Origin: Streptomyces sp. NRRL B-1140
GTDB lineage: Bacteria > Actinomycetota > Actinomycetes > Streptomycetales > Streptomycetaceae
Length of the DNA: 64,000 bases
Direction of reading: 5' to 3'
NCBI RefSeq assembly: GCF_001280065.1
Contig: NZ_LGEA01000091.1
Coordinates: forward strand, 248,001-312,000
The position numbers and the translations under genes are program-made. Of this stretch, positions 9,482 to 22,352 are shown one piece after another. Within the stretch, counting starts at the first letter, position 1. Each line of letters starts with the position of its first letter. The notes under the pieces were generated by a model. The model saw only the letters and a list, made by a program, of their open reading frames with translations. It did no database searches and was not told where the DNA came from.

Positions 9482-10612
9482 GTGAAGATCCGGGTGGAAC
9501 GCGACGTACTCGCGGAGGCAGTGGCCTGGGCGGCACGCAGCCTCCCGGCCCGTCCGCCGGCGCCTGTCCTCGCCGGCCTCCTGCTGAAGGCCGAGGAAGG
9601 CCAGCTGAGCCTGTCCGGCTTCGACTACGAGGTCTCCGCGCGGGTCTCCGTGGAGGCCGAGGTCGAGGAGGAGGGCACGGTCCTGGTCTCCGGCCGCCTG
9701 CTCGCCGACATCTGCCGCGCGCTGCCCAACCGCCCGGTGGAGATCTCCACAGACGGTGTACGGGCGACCGTGGTCTGCGGCTCGTCCCGGTTCACACTCC
9801 ACACCCTGCCTGTGGAGGAGTACCCGGCCCTGCCCCAGATGCCGAACGCGACGGGCACGGTCCCCGGCGAGGTCTTCGCCTCGGCCGCCGCCCAGGTCGC
9901 CATCGCGGCCGGCCGTGACGACACGCTGCCCGTCCTCACCGGTGTGCGCATCGAGATCGAGGGCGACACCGTCACGCTGGCGTCCACCGACCGCTACCGC
10001 TTCGCGGTCCGCGAGTTCCTGTGGAAGCCGGAGAACCCGGAGGCCTCCGCGGTCGCCCTGGTGCCCGCCAAGACGCTCCTGGACACCGCCAAGGCTCTGA
10101 CCAGTGGCGACCAGGTGATCCTGGCGCTGTCCGGCTCGGGCTCCGGCGAGGGCCTGATCGGCTTCGAGGGCGCCGGCCGCCGGACGACGACCCGCCTGCT
10201 CGAGGGCGACCTCCCGAAGTACCGCACGCTGTTCCCGACGGAGTTCAACAGCGTCGCCGTCATCGAGACCGCCCCCTTCGTGGAGGCTGTCAAGCGCGTG
10301 GCCCTGGTCGCCGAGCGCAACACCCCGGTGCGGCTCAGCTTCGAGCAGGGCGTGCTCATCCTGGAAGCCGGTTCCAGCGACGACGCACAGGCTGTGGAAA
10401 GGGTGGACGCACAGCTCGAGGGCGACGACATCTCGATCGCCTTCAACCCGACGTTCCTGCTGGACGGCCTGAGCGCCATCGACTCCCCGGTGGCCCAGCT
10501 GTCGTTCACGACGTCCACCAAGCCCGCGCTGCTCAGCGGCAAGCCGGCGGTGGACGCCGAGGCGGACGACGCCTACAAGTACCTGATCATGCCGGTCCGC
10601 CTCAGCGGCTGA
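9482..10612 (+). CDS. dnaN: DNA polymerase III subunit beta (sliding clamp)
   Basis: DnaN is the ring-shaped processivity clamp of DNA polymerase III. The GTG at 9482 follows an AGGAGG ribosome site at 9469-9474 and gives 376 aa, the normal length for Streptomyces. The protein begins VKIRVERDVLAEAVAWAARSLPARPP and shows the three-domain clamp fold, with the conserved IMPVRL at the C-terminus that forms part of the peptide-binding groove. The frame extends upstream to 9119 through oriC boxes, and I rejected that extension. Confidence 0.99.
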   Translation: MKIRVERDVLAEAVAWAARSLPARPPAPVLAGLLLKAEEGQLSLSGFDYEVSARVSVEAEVEEEGTVLVSGRLLADICRALPNRPVEISTDGVRATVVCGSSRFTLHTLPVEEYPALPQMPNATGTVPGEVFASAAAQVAIAAGRDDTLPVLTGVRIEIEGDTVTLASTDRYRFAVREFLWKPENPEASAVALVPAKTLLDTAKALTSGDQVILALSGSGSGEGLIGFEGAGRRTTTRLLEGDLPKYRTLFPTEFNSVAVIETAPFVEAVKRVALVAERNTPVRLSFEQGVLILEAGSSDDAQAVERVDAQLEGDDISIAFNPTFLLDGLSAIDSPVAQLSFTTSTKPALLSGKPAVDAEADDAYKYLIMPVRLSG

Positions 10613-10833
10613 CCTGCCCCCGCGGCCCGGAGTCAGGCCGGGGATCACCGGCGGCCGTCCACAGGCTGAGGACACAGGTTGACGGCAAACCCGCAGGTGA
10701 GGGCGTACGACTGAGCGCGTATGCCCACAGATGTGCGCGAGCGTCCGGGTTTAGGGTCGGACGTGGGTACGAAAGTGCCTGGCGGTACGTCCGTGCCGCC
10801 ACGCCACGTCGCAGAACCTAAGGAAAACAACTG

Positions 10834-11709
10834 ATGGAGCTCGGTCTCGTCGGCCTCGGCAAGATGGGCGGCAACATGCGCGAGCGGATCCGCCGCGCAG
10901 GTCACACCGTCCTCGGATACGACCGCAACCCGGACCTCGCCGATGTCCACAGCCTGGAAGAGCTTGTGGGCAAGCTCAGCGGGCCGCGCGTGATCTGGGT
11001 GATGGTCCCCGCGGGCGAGGCCACGCAGACCACGATCGACCGGCTCGCGGAGCTGCTGGAGCCGGGCGACGTCGTCGTGGACGGCGGTAACTCCCGCTGG
11101 ACCGACGACGTCAAGCACGCCGAGGAGCTGGCGGCCAAGGGCATCGGTTTCGTCGACTGCGGTGTCTCCGGCGGCGTCTGGGGCCTGGCGAACGGCTACG
11201 CGCTGATGTACGGCGGCGACAAGGAGAACGTCGCCAAGGTGCAGCCGGTCTTCGACGCCCTCAAGCCGGAGGGCGACTCCGGCTCGGTGCACGCCGGCAA
11301 GGTCGGTGCGGGCCACTTCGCGAAGATGGTCCACAACGGCATCGAGTACGCGATGATGCAGGCTTACGCCGAGGGCTGGGAGCTCCTGGAGAAGGTCGAC
11401 TCCGTGACCGACGTCCGGGAGGTCTTCCGCTCCTGGCAGGAGGGCACGGTCATCCGCTCCTGGCTGCTCGACCTCGCGGTCGACGCGCTCGACGAGGACG
11501 AGCACCTGGACGAGCTGCGGGGTTATGCGCAGGACTCCGGCGAGGGACGCTGGACCGTGGAGGCCGCCATCGACAACGCGGTGCCGCTGCCGGCGATCAC
11601 CGCGTCGCTGTTCGCGCGGTTCGCCTCCCGCCAGGAGGACTCGCCCCAGATGAAGATGATCGCGGCGCTGCGGAACCAGTTCGGCGGTCACGCGGTCGAG
11701 AAGAAGTAG
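10834..11709 (+). CDS. gnd: 6-phosphogluconate dehydrogenase, decarboxylating (short GndA type)
   Basis: The enzyme oxidises and decarboxylates 6-phosphogluconate to ribulose 5-phosphate in the pentose phosphate pathway. The 291-aa length fits the short, often NAD-preferring YqeC/GndA class rather than the ~470-aa NADP enzyme. The Rossmann motif GLVGLGKMGGNM lies at residues 4-15, the substrate motif DGGNSRWTDD near 86-95, the catalytic GVSGGVWG near 109-116, and the catalytic lysine segment FAKMVHNGIEYAMMQAYAEG near 162-181. The cofactor preference is inferred. It sits between dnaN and recF, as in other Streptomyces. The ATG follows an AAGGAAAAC ribosome site. Confidence 0.93.
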   Translation: MELGLVGLGKMGGNMRERIRRAGHTVLGYDRNPDLADVHSLEELVGKLSGPRVIWVMVPAGEATQTTIDRLAELLEPGDVVVDGGNSRWTDDVKHAEELAAKGIGFVDCGVSGGVWGLANGYALMYGGDKENVAKVQPVFDALKPEGDSGSVHAGKVGAGHFAKMVHNGIEYAMMQAYAEGWELLEKVDSVTDVREVFRSWQEGTVIRSWLLDLAVDALDEDEHLDELRGYAQDSGEGRWTVEAAIDNAVPLPAITASLFARFASRQEDSPQMKMIAALRNQFGGHAVEKK

Positions 11710-11782
11710 CTCAGACGAGAAGTAGTAGTCCACAGGGCTGCATGGCAGTCCACAACCGTCCGGGGAGGTCGGCGAAACGACC

Positions 11783-12904
11783 ATGCACGTCACGCATCTG
11801 TCGCTGGCCGACTTCCGCTCCTACCCCCGGGTCGAGGTCCCGCTCGACCCCGGGGTGACGGCCTTCGTCGGGCCGAACGGACAGGGCAAGACCAACCTCG
11901 TCGAGGCCGTCGGCTATCTCGCCACCCTCGGCAGCCACCGGGTCTCCTCCGACGCCCCCCTGGTCCGCATGGGCGCCGAGCGCGCGATCATCCGGGCCCA
12001 GGTCCGGCAGGGCGAACGGCAGCAGCTGGTCGAGCTGGAGCTCAATCCGGGGCGCGCCAACCGTGCCCGTGTCAACAGGTCCTCGCAGGTCAGGCCGCGT
12101 GACGTGCTGGGGATCGTGCGGACCGTGCTGTTCGCGCCCGAGGATCTCGCGCTGGTCAAGGGTGACCCCGGTGAGCGGCGCCGTCTCCTCGACGAGCTGA
12201 TCACCGCGCGGTCCCCGCGGATGGCCGGGGTCCGCTCCGACTACGACCGGGTCCTCAAGCAGCGCAACACCCTGCTGAAGTCGGCCGCGCTGGCCCGCAG
12301 GCACGGCGGCCGCACGATGGACATGTCCACGCTGGACGTGTGGGACCAGCATCTCGCGCGCGCGGGGGCCGAGTTGCTCGCCCAGCGGCTGGATCTGATC
12401 GCGACGATCCAGCCGCTGGCCGACAAGGCCTACGAGCAACTCGCGCCCGGCGGCGGCCCGATCGCGCTGGAGTACAAGCCGTCCGCGCCCGGCGAGGCGC
12501 ACACCCGTGAGGACCTCTTCGAGCAGCTGATGGCGGCGCTCGCCGAGGCCCGCAAGCAGGAGATCGAGCGCGGTGTCACCCTGGTCGGCCCGCACCGGGA
12601 CGATCTGCAGCTCAAGCTCGGCCAGCTCCCGGCCAAGGGCTACGCCTCCCACGGCGAGTCCTGGTCCTATGCGCTGGCGTTGCGCCTGGCCTCGTACGAC
12701 CTGCTCAGAGCGGAGGGCAACGAGCCGGTGCTGGTGCTCGACGACGTCTTCGCCGAGCTGGACACCCGTCGCCGTGAGCGTCTGGCCGAACTGGTCGCGG
12801 AGGGCGAGCAGGTCCTGGTGACGGCCGCGGTCGACGACGACGTACCGCATGTGCTGTCCGGGGCGCGGTTCGCCGTCTCCGAGGGGGCGGTGGAGCGGGT
12901 ATGA
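11783..12904 (+). CDS. recF: DNA replication and repair protein RecF
   Basis: RecF is an SMC-like ATPase that binds gapped DNA and helps load RecA with RecO and RecR. The 373-aa protein starts [14 protein letters not shown] and has Walker A GPNGQGKT at residues 30-37. Near the C-terminus it has the ABC-type signature ([16 protein letters not shown]) and Walker B with [12 protein letters not shown]. The gene follows dnaN-gnd and overlaps the DUF721 gene by four bases (ATGA), which indicates translational coupling. Confidence 0.98.
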   Translation: MHVTHLSLADFRSYPRVEVPLDPGVTAFVGPNGQGKTNLVEAVGYLATLGSHRVSSDAPLVRMGAERAIIRAQVRQGERQQLVELELNPGRANRARVNRSSQVRPRDVLGIVRTVLFAPEDLALVKGDPGERRRLLDELITARSPRMAGVRSDYDRVLKQRNTLLKSAALARRHGGRTMDMSTLDVWDQHLARAGAELLAQRLDLIATIQPLADKAYEQLAPGGGPIALEYKPSAPGEAHTREDLFEQLMAALAEARKQEIERGVTLVGPHRDDLQLKLGQLPAKGYASHGESWSYALALRLASYDLLRAEGNEPVLVLDDVFAELDTRRRERLAELVAEGEQVLVTAAVDDDVPHVLSGARFAVSEGAVERV

Positions 12905-13446
12905 CGGAGAACACATCCGGGGACGCATCCGGGTCCTCCCGGCCCCCCGAGCCCTCCGGTGTCGACCTCGCGCGGGTGGCGCTGCGTGCGGCCAAGGAAG
13001 CCGCACGCGCGCGGGGGGACGCGGCGCAGCAGAAGAAGCAGGCGCGCCGCGGCGGTCTGCGCTCCGGCGCGCGCGCGGACGGACGCGACCCCATGGCGCT
13101 CGGCTCCGCGATCAACCGGCTGATCACCGAACGGGGCTGGGAAGCGCCGGCCGCCGTGGGCGGTGTGATGGGCCGCTGGCCTCAGATCGTGGGCGAGGAC
13201 GTGGCCAAGCACTGTGTGCCGGAGAAGTACGACGAGGACGAGCGGGTGCTGATCGTGCGCTGCGACTCGACGGCCTGGGCGACGAACCTCCGGCTGCTCG
13301 CGCCCACACTGGTCGCGCGTCTGAACGAGGATCTGGGCCACGGCCGGGTGAAGCTGATCAAGGTGCAGGGCCCCGGCGGACCCGCTCGCGGTTACGGCCC
13401 GTTGCGCGCTCCCGGCAGTACCGGTCCGGGCGACACCTACGGCTGA
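12901..13446 (+). CDS. DUF721 family protein (DciA-like)
   Basis: This 181-aa protein has a charged, Ala/Arg-rich N-terminus followed by a DUF721 domain from about residue 60 ([43 protein letters not shown]...). The domain is related to DciA, the ancestral replicative helicase loader or operator studied in Mycobacterium (Rv0004) and Pseudomonas. A helicase-loading role at oriC is therefore likely but is inferred from family and position. It is translationally coupled to recF and precedes gyrB. Confidence 0.88.
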   Translation: MTENTSGDASGSSRPPEPSGVDLARVALRAAKEAARARGDAAQQKKQARRGGLRSGARADGRDPMALGSAINRLITERGWEAPAAVGGVMGRWPQIVGEDVAKHCVPEKYDEDERVLIVRCDSTAWATNLRLLAPTLVARLNEDLGHGRVKLIKVQGPGGPARGYGPLRAPGSTGPGDTYG

Positions 13447-15939
<2,493 letters not shown>

Positions 15940-15981
15940 GTCGGTCTCAGCTGACCGCACCCGGAAGGATTTTCACCAGCA

Positions 15982-18576
<2,595 letters not shown>

Positions 18577-18595
18577 GCACGAGGAGTGAGTCAGC

Positions 18596-19390
18596 GTGAG
18601 CGGAGCCACGGGCGCCGGACCGGCCGGAACCCCGAGGGGTACGGAAGCGGACGACGGCGGCCGTGGCTCCGCCGCGCGTGCGGCGGACCCGCACACGACC
18701 AACCTGAAGGCGATCAAGTCCCCGGCCAAGGACGAGCCGTCGCCCGACGCGCAGGGATCACAGGGGGGAACTGTGACGGACACCCGAGGTCCGCAGACCA
18801 AGCAGGCCAAGGGCGGTGCGGGTTCGTCCGCCTCCGGCGCGCAGCCGCAGCCGGCCGCGCAGGAGCCGGGCACGGCCTCGCCCCTGCCCGGGGAGCGGCA
18901 GACGAAGCAGCAGGCCGGGCCGTACCACCCGCCGCAGGCCTACCCGGCGCAGCAGGCGGAGGCCGGAGCCGGTCCCGCTGCCGCGCGGCGTCCCCGCACG
19001 GGGGTGGGTACCACTCCGCGCGTCCGCAAGGCGCGGCTGCGGGTGGCGAAGGCCGATCCATGGTCGGTGATGAAGGTGAGCTTCCTGCTCTCCATCGCCC
19101 TGGGCATCTGCACGATCGTCGCGGCCGCCGTGCTGTGGATGGTCATGGACGCGATGGGCGTCTTCTCGACGGTCGGCGGCACGATCTCCGAGGCCACAGG
19201 GTCGAACGAGTCCAACGGCTTCGACCTGCAGGCCTTCCTGTCGCTGCCCAACGTCCTGATGTTCACGTCGGTCATCGCGGTCATCGACGTGGTCCTGGCG
19301 ACCGCCCTCGCGACGCTCGGCGCGTTCATCTACAACCTGTCCGCGGGCTTCGTGGGCGGCGTGGAGCTGACGCTCGCGGAGGACGAGTGA
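18596..19390 (+). CDS. DUF3566 membrane protein
   Basis: This 264-aa protein has a long disordered, Ala/Pro/Gln-rich N-terminal half (residues 1-150). A DUF3566 domain follows, with two membrane helices near residues 160-183 (VSFLLSIALGICTIVAAAVLWMV) and 220-245. It corresponds by position to Mycobacterium Rv0007 directly after gyrA. The function is unknown. The GTG start follows a GAGGAGTGAG ribosome site 20 bp after gyrA, so it is probably part of the gyrBA transcript. Confidence 0.88.
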   Translation: MSGATGAGPAGTPRGTEADDGGRGSAARAADPHTTNLKAIKSPAKDEPSPDAQGSQGGTVTDTRGPQTKQAKGGAGSSASGAQPQPAAQEPGTASPLPGERQTKQQAGPYHPPQAYPAQQAEAGAGPAAARRPRTGVGTTPRVRKARLRVAKADPWSVMKVSFLLSIALGICTIVAAAVLWMVMDAMGVFSTVGGTISEATGSNESNGFDLQAFLSLPNVLMFTSVIAVIDVVLATALATLGAFIYNLSAGFVGGVELTLAEDE

Positions 19391-19433
19391 CGGCACCTCC
19401 GTCGTCGCCCTGACGGTGGCCCGACAACCGATT

Positions 19434-19462
19434 TTGGGACTTCCCATGTCGTGCGCTAATCT
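19434..19462 (+). promoter_or_regulatory. tRNA-Ile promoter
   Basis: TTGGGA (19434-19439) and TAATCT (19457-19462) are separated by exactly 17 bp, 40 bp upstream of the tRNA. This is a good vegetative-type (HrdB) promoter match. Confidence 0.65.
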
Positions 19463-19502
19463 TCAGGAGTCAGCGCGCGGGACACATCCCGCAAAGCGCG
19501 GC

Positions 19503-19579
19503 GGGGCTATAGCTCAGTTGGTTAGAGCGCATCCCTGATAAGGATGAGGCCACAGGTTCAAATCCTGTTAGCCCCACCA
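19503..19579 (+). tRNA. tRNA-Ile (anticodon GAT)
   Basis: A full cloverleaf is visible: acceptor GGGGCTA with TAGCCCC, the D-arm AGCTCAGTTGGTTAGAGC, anticodon loop CTGATAA and T-arm GGTTCAAATCC. The CCA end is encoded at 19577-19579. Confidence 0.98.
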
Positions 19580-19583
19580 GCGA

Positions 19584-19617
19584 AAAGACCCCCAGTCGGT
19601 AGCGGCTGGGGGTCTTT
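19584..19617 (+). terminator. tRNA-Ile terminator
   Basis: A perfect 12-bp stem, AAAGACCCCCAG (19584-19595) with CTGGGGGTCTTT (19606-19617), begins five bases after the encoded CCA. Confidence 0.88.
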
Positions 19618-19754
19618 GACTTTCCTGGCCGGCGTCGGCCGAAATGCCCATGGTCAAGTTGGTCCGGCTGTGCCGGAGGATCGCATCAGCCACCTCGGGT
19701 GCACCCTCGGGCCGTGCGCAGCGGGGTGCGGCGCCGAGCCGGGCGGCCACTGGG

Positions 19755-19790
19755 CATGTCCTGACACCAGGGGCCCGGAGTCAGGACATG
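19755..19790. repeat. 11-bp perfect inverted repeat, 14-base loop
   Basis: CATGTCCTGAC (19755-19765) pairs perfectly with GTCAGGACATG (19780-19790). A second GC-rich hairpin follows at about 19796-19822. Both lie downstream of the minus-strand gene that ends at 19860 and may terminate it. The 19618-19859 stretch otherwise shows no gene. Confidence 0.6.
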
Positions 19791-19859
19791 CGTAAGCCCG
19801 GCCGCTCTGCCGAGCTGCCGGGCCTGGTACGCAGATCGCTTGGGTGTTGTTCCGGGGAT

Positions 19860-20222
19860 TCAGCGCTGGAGAGGCGTCAGACGGTTCGCCCCGGGGTCGG
19901 GGTCCTCGTCGTTGCAGTCGGTGCCGGGGGACGTCGCCGTGTCCGCGGGTGAGCGGTGCCGGCAGCGGGGGGTCTTGCCGTGGGCCTCGGCGCGGATGCG
20001 CTGCTTCATCGTGGGGGGCAGAGCCCTTGGAGAGGACCGGGAAAACGTCGTCGATGCCGCCGTCCGCTGCTGCGGGATGCTCGCGCGGTTGCTGTTGCTC
20101 TTCTGCTCGGTCTGCGGTACGGCCGCCGCAGCGGTCGTGGTGATGAGTCCGAGTGTCGTGCACAGCGCGAGGAAGGCGGTGACGATGGTGGTCCACAGCT
20201 TCATGACCTTGTTCCGGGCCAT
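19860..20222 (-). CDS. Small secreted protein (Streptomyces-conserved, DUF6344-like)
   Basis: This 120-aa protein begins MARNKVMKLWTTIVTAFLALCTTLGLITTTAAAAVPQ. That is a clear Sec signal peptide (basic n-region, hydrophobic core at residues 9-27) with a likely cleavage after the alanine run near residue 34. The mature part is short, polar and Arg/Ser/Pro-rich, with no recognised domain. It resembles Streptomyces proteins catalogued as DUF6344, but I make that assignment from memory of the N-terminus. The ATG follows GTGAGGGGCC. The function is unknown. Confidence 0.7.
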   Translation of the reverse strand: MARNKVMKLWTTIVTAFLALCTTLGLITTTAAAAVPQTEQKSNSNRASIPQQRTAASTTFSRSSPRALPPTMKQRIRAEAHGKTPRCRHRSPADTATSPGTDCNDEDPDPGANRLTPLQR

Positions 20223-20559
20223 GGCCCCTCACTTTCGGGTCGGGCGATTTGCGTACTTTCCTCATCATGTGTATGTGGGTCGGGAAGTGGTGGACCTCCG
20301 CCCGTGGCGCGTCGATGTTCCGATGAACACCACCCGGATGGGCCCAAGGAGGGCGAAAAGGTGTGAAGAGTGACGAAGAAGGGGCAAAGTGGCCGTCCGT
20401 CGGGGTGTGATCACCTTCCGATCGGAGCGGTGCACTCCGCTTCTATCCCTGTTCCCGGGAGGGGAGTTGAGTGCCGACTCAGGTCACCGATCGGTATCGG
20501 CCGGTGTGTATAGTCGGGCGCCAGAGGTCCCCTACGTCAAGGAAAGACGAGGTCGCGCG
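20223..20559. promoter_or_regulatory. Divergent intergenic region upstream of the DLW-39 gene
   Basis: A 337-bp gap between two divergent small genes. A -10-like TATAGT lies at 20509-20514, about 46 bp before the DLW-39 start, without a clear -35. An open frame through this region continues into DLW-39 but shows poor codon bias before 20560, so I treat it as non-coding. Confidence 0.45.
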
Positions 20560-20688
20560 GTGAAGAAGCTTCTCCTGGTCGCACTGGCCGCCATCGGCGG
20601 GCTCCTCGTGTACCGCCAGATCCAGGCGGATCGCGCCGAGCAGGATCTGTGGACGGAGGCGACTGACTCCGTTCCCACGGGTTCGTGA
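20560..20688 (+). CDS. DLW-39 family small protein
   Basis: This 42-aa protein (VKKLLLVALAAIGGLLVYRQIQADRAEQDLWTEATDSVPTGS) has an N-terminal hydrophobic anchor (residues 3-17) and the Asp-Leu-Trp motif at 30-32 that names the actinobacterial DLW-39 family. The function is unknown. The GTG at 20560 is chosen because the family begins with this MKKLLLV-type anchor. It lies between gyrA/tRNA-Ile and tRNA-Ala, and a strong terminator follows. Confidence 0.85.
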   Translation: MKKLLLVALAAIGGLLVYRQIQADRAEQDLWTEATDSVPTGS

Positions 20689-20712
20689 GTCACGACAACC
20701 CAGACCGAGCAC

Positions 20713-20740
20713 ACCCCGGCCGCTTCGCGGTCGGGGTTTT
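20713..20740 (+). terminator. Terminator after the DLW-39 gene
   Basis: ACCCCGGCCGC (20713-20723) pairs with GCGGTCGGGGT (20727-20737), with one G-U pair, a 3-base loop and TTTT. The flanking CACA/TGTG allows it to extend. Confidence 0.85.
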
Positions 20741-20804
20741 GTGTGCCGAGGGCCGGTCGTGAAGCCGCCCGGCGCGGCAGGATGGGCCACAGATCACGGC
20801 ATGG

Positions 20805-20840
20805 CGGTCCGTGGACAGTGAGCGGCCCGTGGACAGTGAG
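20805..20840. repeat. Tandem duplication of 18 bp
   Basis: Two adjacent 18-bp units, CGGTCCGTGGACAGTGAG (20805-20822) and the same with one change (20823-20840), lie just upstream of the secreted-protein gene. Each contains GTGGACA, the core of an inverted DnaA-box-like word. Confidence 0.75.
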
Positions 20841-20868
20841 CGGTCCGGGCGACGGTGAGGGGTGGCGC

Positions 20869-22218
20869 GTGAGGGGACGGTGCCGTACGGCGTGGAGGCG
20901 GTGCGCGGGGACGTGGCGCGACCGTCCGGCTGTGGCCGTGCGCGTCGGCGCAGCGGCCGTGGTCCTGGGGACGACAGCGGCCATGGTGCCGGGACAGGCC
21001 TCCGCTGCCACGGATCAGGCCTCCGGCACGCCGAGCCCGTACGCCTTCGCTGACGGCGCGCTGCGCGTCCAGGGAGCGAGGAGTACCGGGGACGCCGCAC
21101 CCCTGAAGCCCGGCGAGGTCTACAAGAGCTCCCTGCCGGGCCACGGCAAGGTCAACTACCGCCTCGACCTCGACGCCACGTCCAACGCGTACGTCTCCGT
21201 CACCGCCGTCCCCTCCCCCGACAGCACCGTCTCCGTCATCGACGGGGTCAAGGTGACCGTGCAGGACGCCGAGGGCAACACCTGCTCCGACGACAACACC
21301 AACTTCGGGGCCGCTCGCAGCCCCCACCCCGTCGCGGCCTGGGGCATGCGCGAGATCTCGCCCAACCGGCCGCTGTGCAGAAAACCCGGCGCGTACTACG
21401 TGTCCGTCGAACGCGTCGATCCACAGGGCGAGGGCTCCTCACCGGACGCGTGGGACCTGGAACTCGTCGCCATGACGGAACCGAGGACGGCCAGGACCGG
21501 GGCCACTGGCGCACCCGAGGTGTGGAACTCCGCCACGCCCCAGCCGCTCCAGGGCGATGCCCGGCACCGCGAGGGCGGCGCGGGCTTCACCGGGGCGACC
21601 CCCCTCGGCCAGGGAGTCTGGCGTGACGACATCCGGCCCGGCCAGACCCTCTTCTACGCGGTACCGGTCGACTGGGGACAGCAGCTCTCCGTCACCGCGG
21701 ACCTCGGCAGCTCGGAAACCGGCGCCACCGGCTACACGGCCGACGCGCTGGACCTGACCCTCTACAACCCCGCGCGCGGCGACGTCGCCGACGTCGGCGT
21801 CGGCTACACCGGCGGCCAGAGGTCCGGGAGCCTGCCTCCCCTGCCACCGGTCGGCCACGCCAACCGCTACTCCGCCACCTCGCAGGTGAGCGCGATGCGC
21901 TTCGCCGGCTCCTACTACCTCGTCGCCCACCTCTCGGAGGGCGTCGCCGACACCTTCGGCGACGGGCCGTTCAAGATGACGCTGCGGGTGACGGTGAGCG
22001 GGGAGCCGCGCGGCGGCCCCGAGTACGCGGGGGAGTCCGTGCCCGAGGGCGTCTTCGAGGTCTCGGAGCAGGACCGGGAAGCGGCCGTGGAGGGCGTGGC
22101 CGCGAGCGGTGACACCGCCATGAGGGCACTCGCCGTGGGCGGCATCGGCACCGGGAGCGCACTGCTCGTGGGGCTCGGGGTGTGGAGCCTTCTGGCCCGG
22201 CGCAGGACTGCCGCGTAA
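20869..22218 (+). CDS. Secreted, C-terminally membrane-anchored protein of unknown function
   Basis: I do not recognise the family. From the GTG at 20869 the protein is 449 aa. A Tat/Sec-like signal (RRCAGTWRDRPAVAVRVGAAAVVLGTTAAMVPGQASA, about residues 10-46) is followed by a large extracytoplasmic region with two Cys-containing segments (GNTCSDDNTNFG and NRPLCRKPG). A C-terminal membrane helix (GGIGTGSALLVGLGVWSLLA) ends in RRRTAA. The layout of signal, exported domain, helix and Arg-rich tail resembles surface-displayed or type VII-associated membrane proteins, but I make no functional claim. The start is uncertain: the frame is open to 20743, and the GTGAGGGG before 20869 favours the later start. 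Confidence 0.72.
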   Translation: MRGRCRTAWRRCAGTWRDRPAVAVRVGAAAVVLGTTAAMVPGQASAATDQASGTPSPYAFADGALRVQGARSTGDAAPLKPGEVYKSSLPGHGKVNYRLDLDATSNAYVSVTAVPSPDSTVSVIDGVKVTVQDAEGNTCSDDNTNFGAARSPHPVAAWGMREISPNRPLCRKPGAYYVSVERVDPQGEGSSPDAWDLELVAMTEPRTARTGATGAPEVWNSATPQPLQGDARHREGGAGFTGATPLGQGVWRDDIRPGQTLFYAVPVDWGQQLSVTADLGSSETGATGYTADALDLTLYNPARGDVADVGVGYTGGQRSGSLPPLPPVGHANRYSATSQVSAMRFAGSYYLVAHLSEGVADTFGDGPFKMTLRVTVSGEPRGGPEYAGESVPEGVFEVSEQDREAAVEGVAASGDTAMRALAVGGIGTGSALLVGLGVWSLLARRRTAA

Positions 22219-22352
22219 GCGCAAGGGAAGCACGGCGGGCCCCGGACCCTCTGCTGCCCGATCGCCCATGAAGCGGGGGCATTGCTGCCTGACCGCTCAG
22301 ACGGGCATCAGCCCACCCCGATCACCTTGACGCGGCCGGCGCAGCCGCTCGC

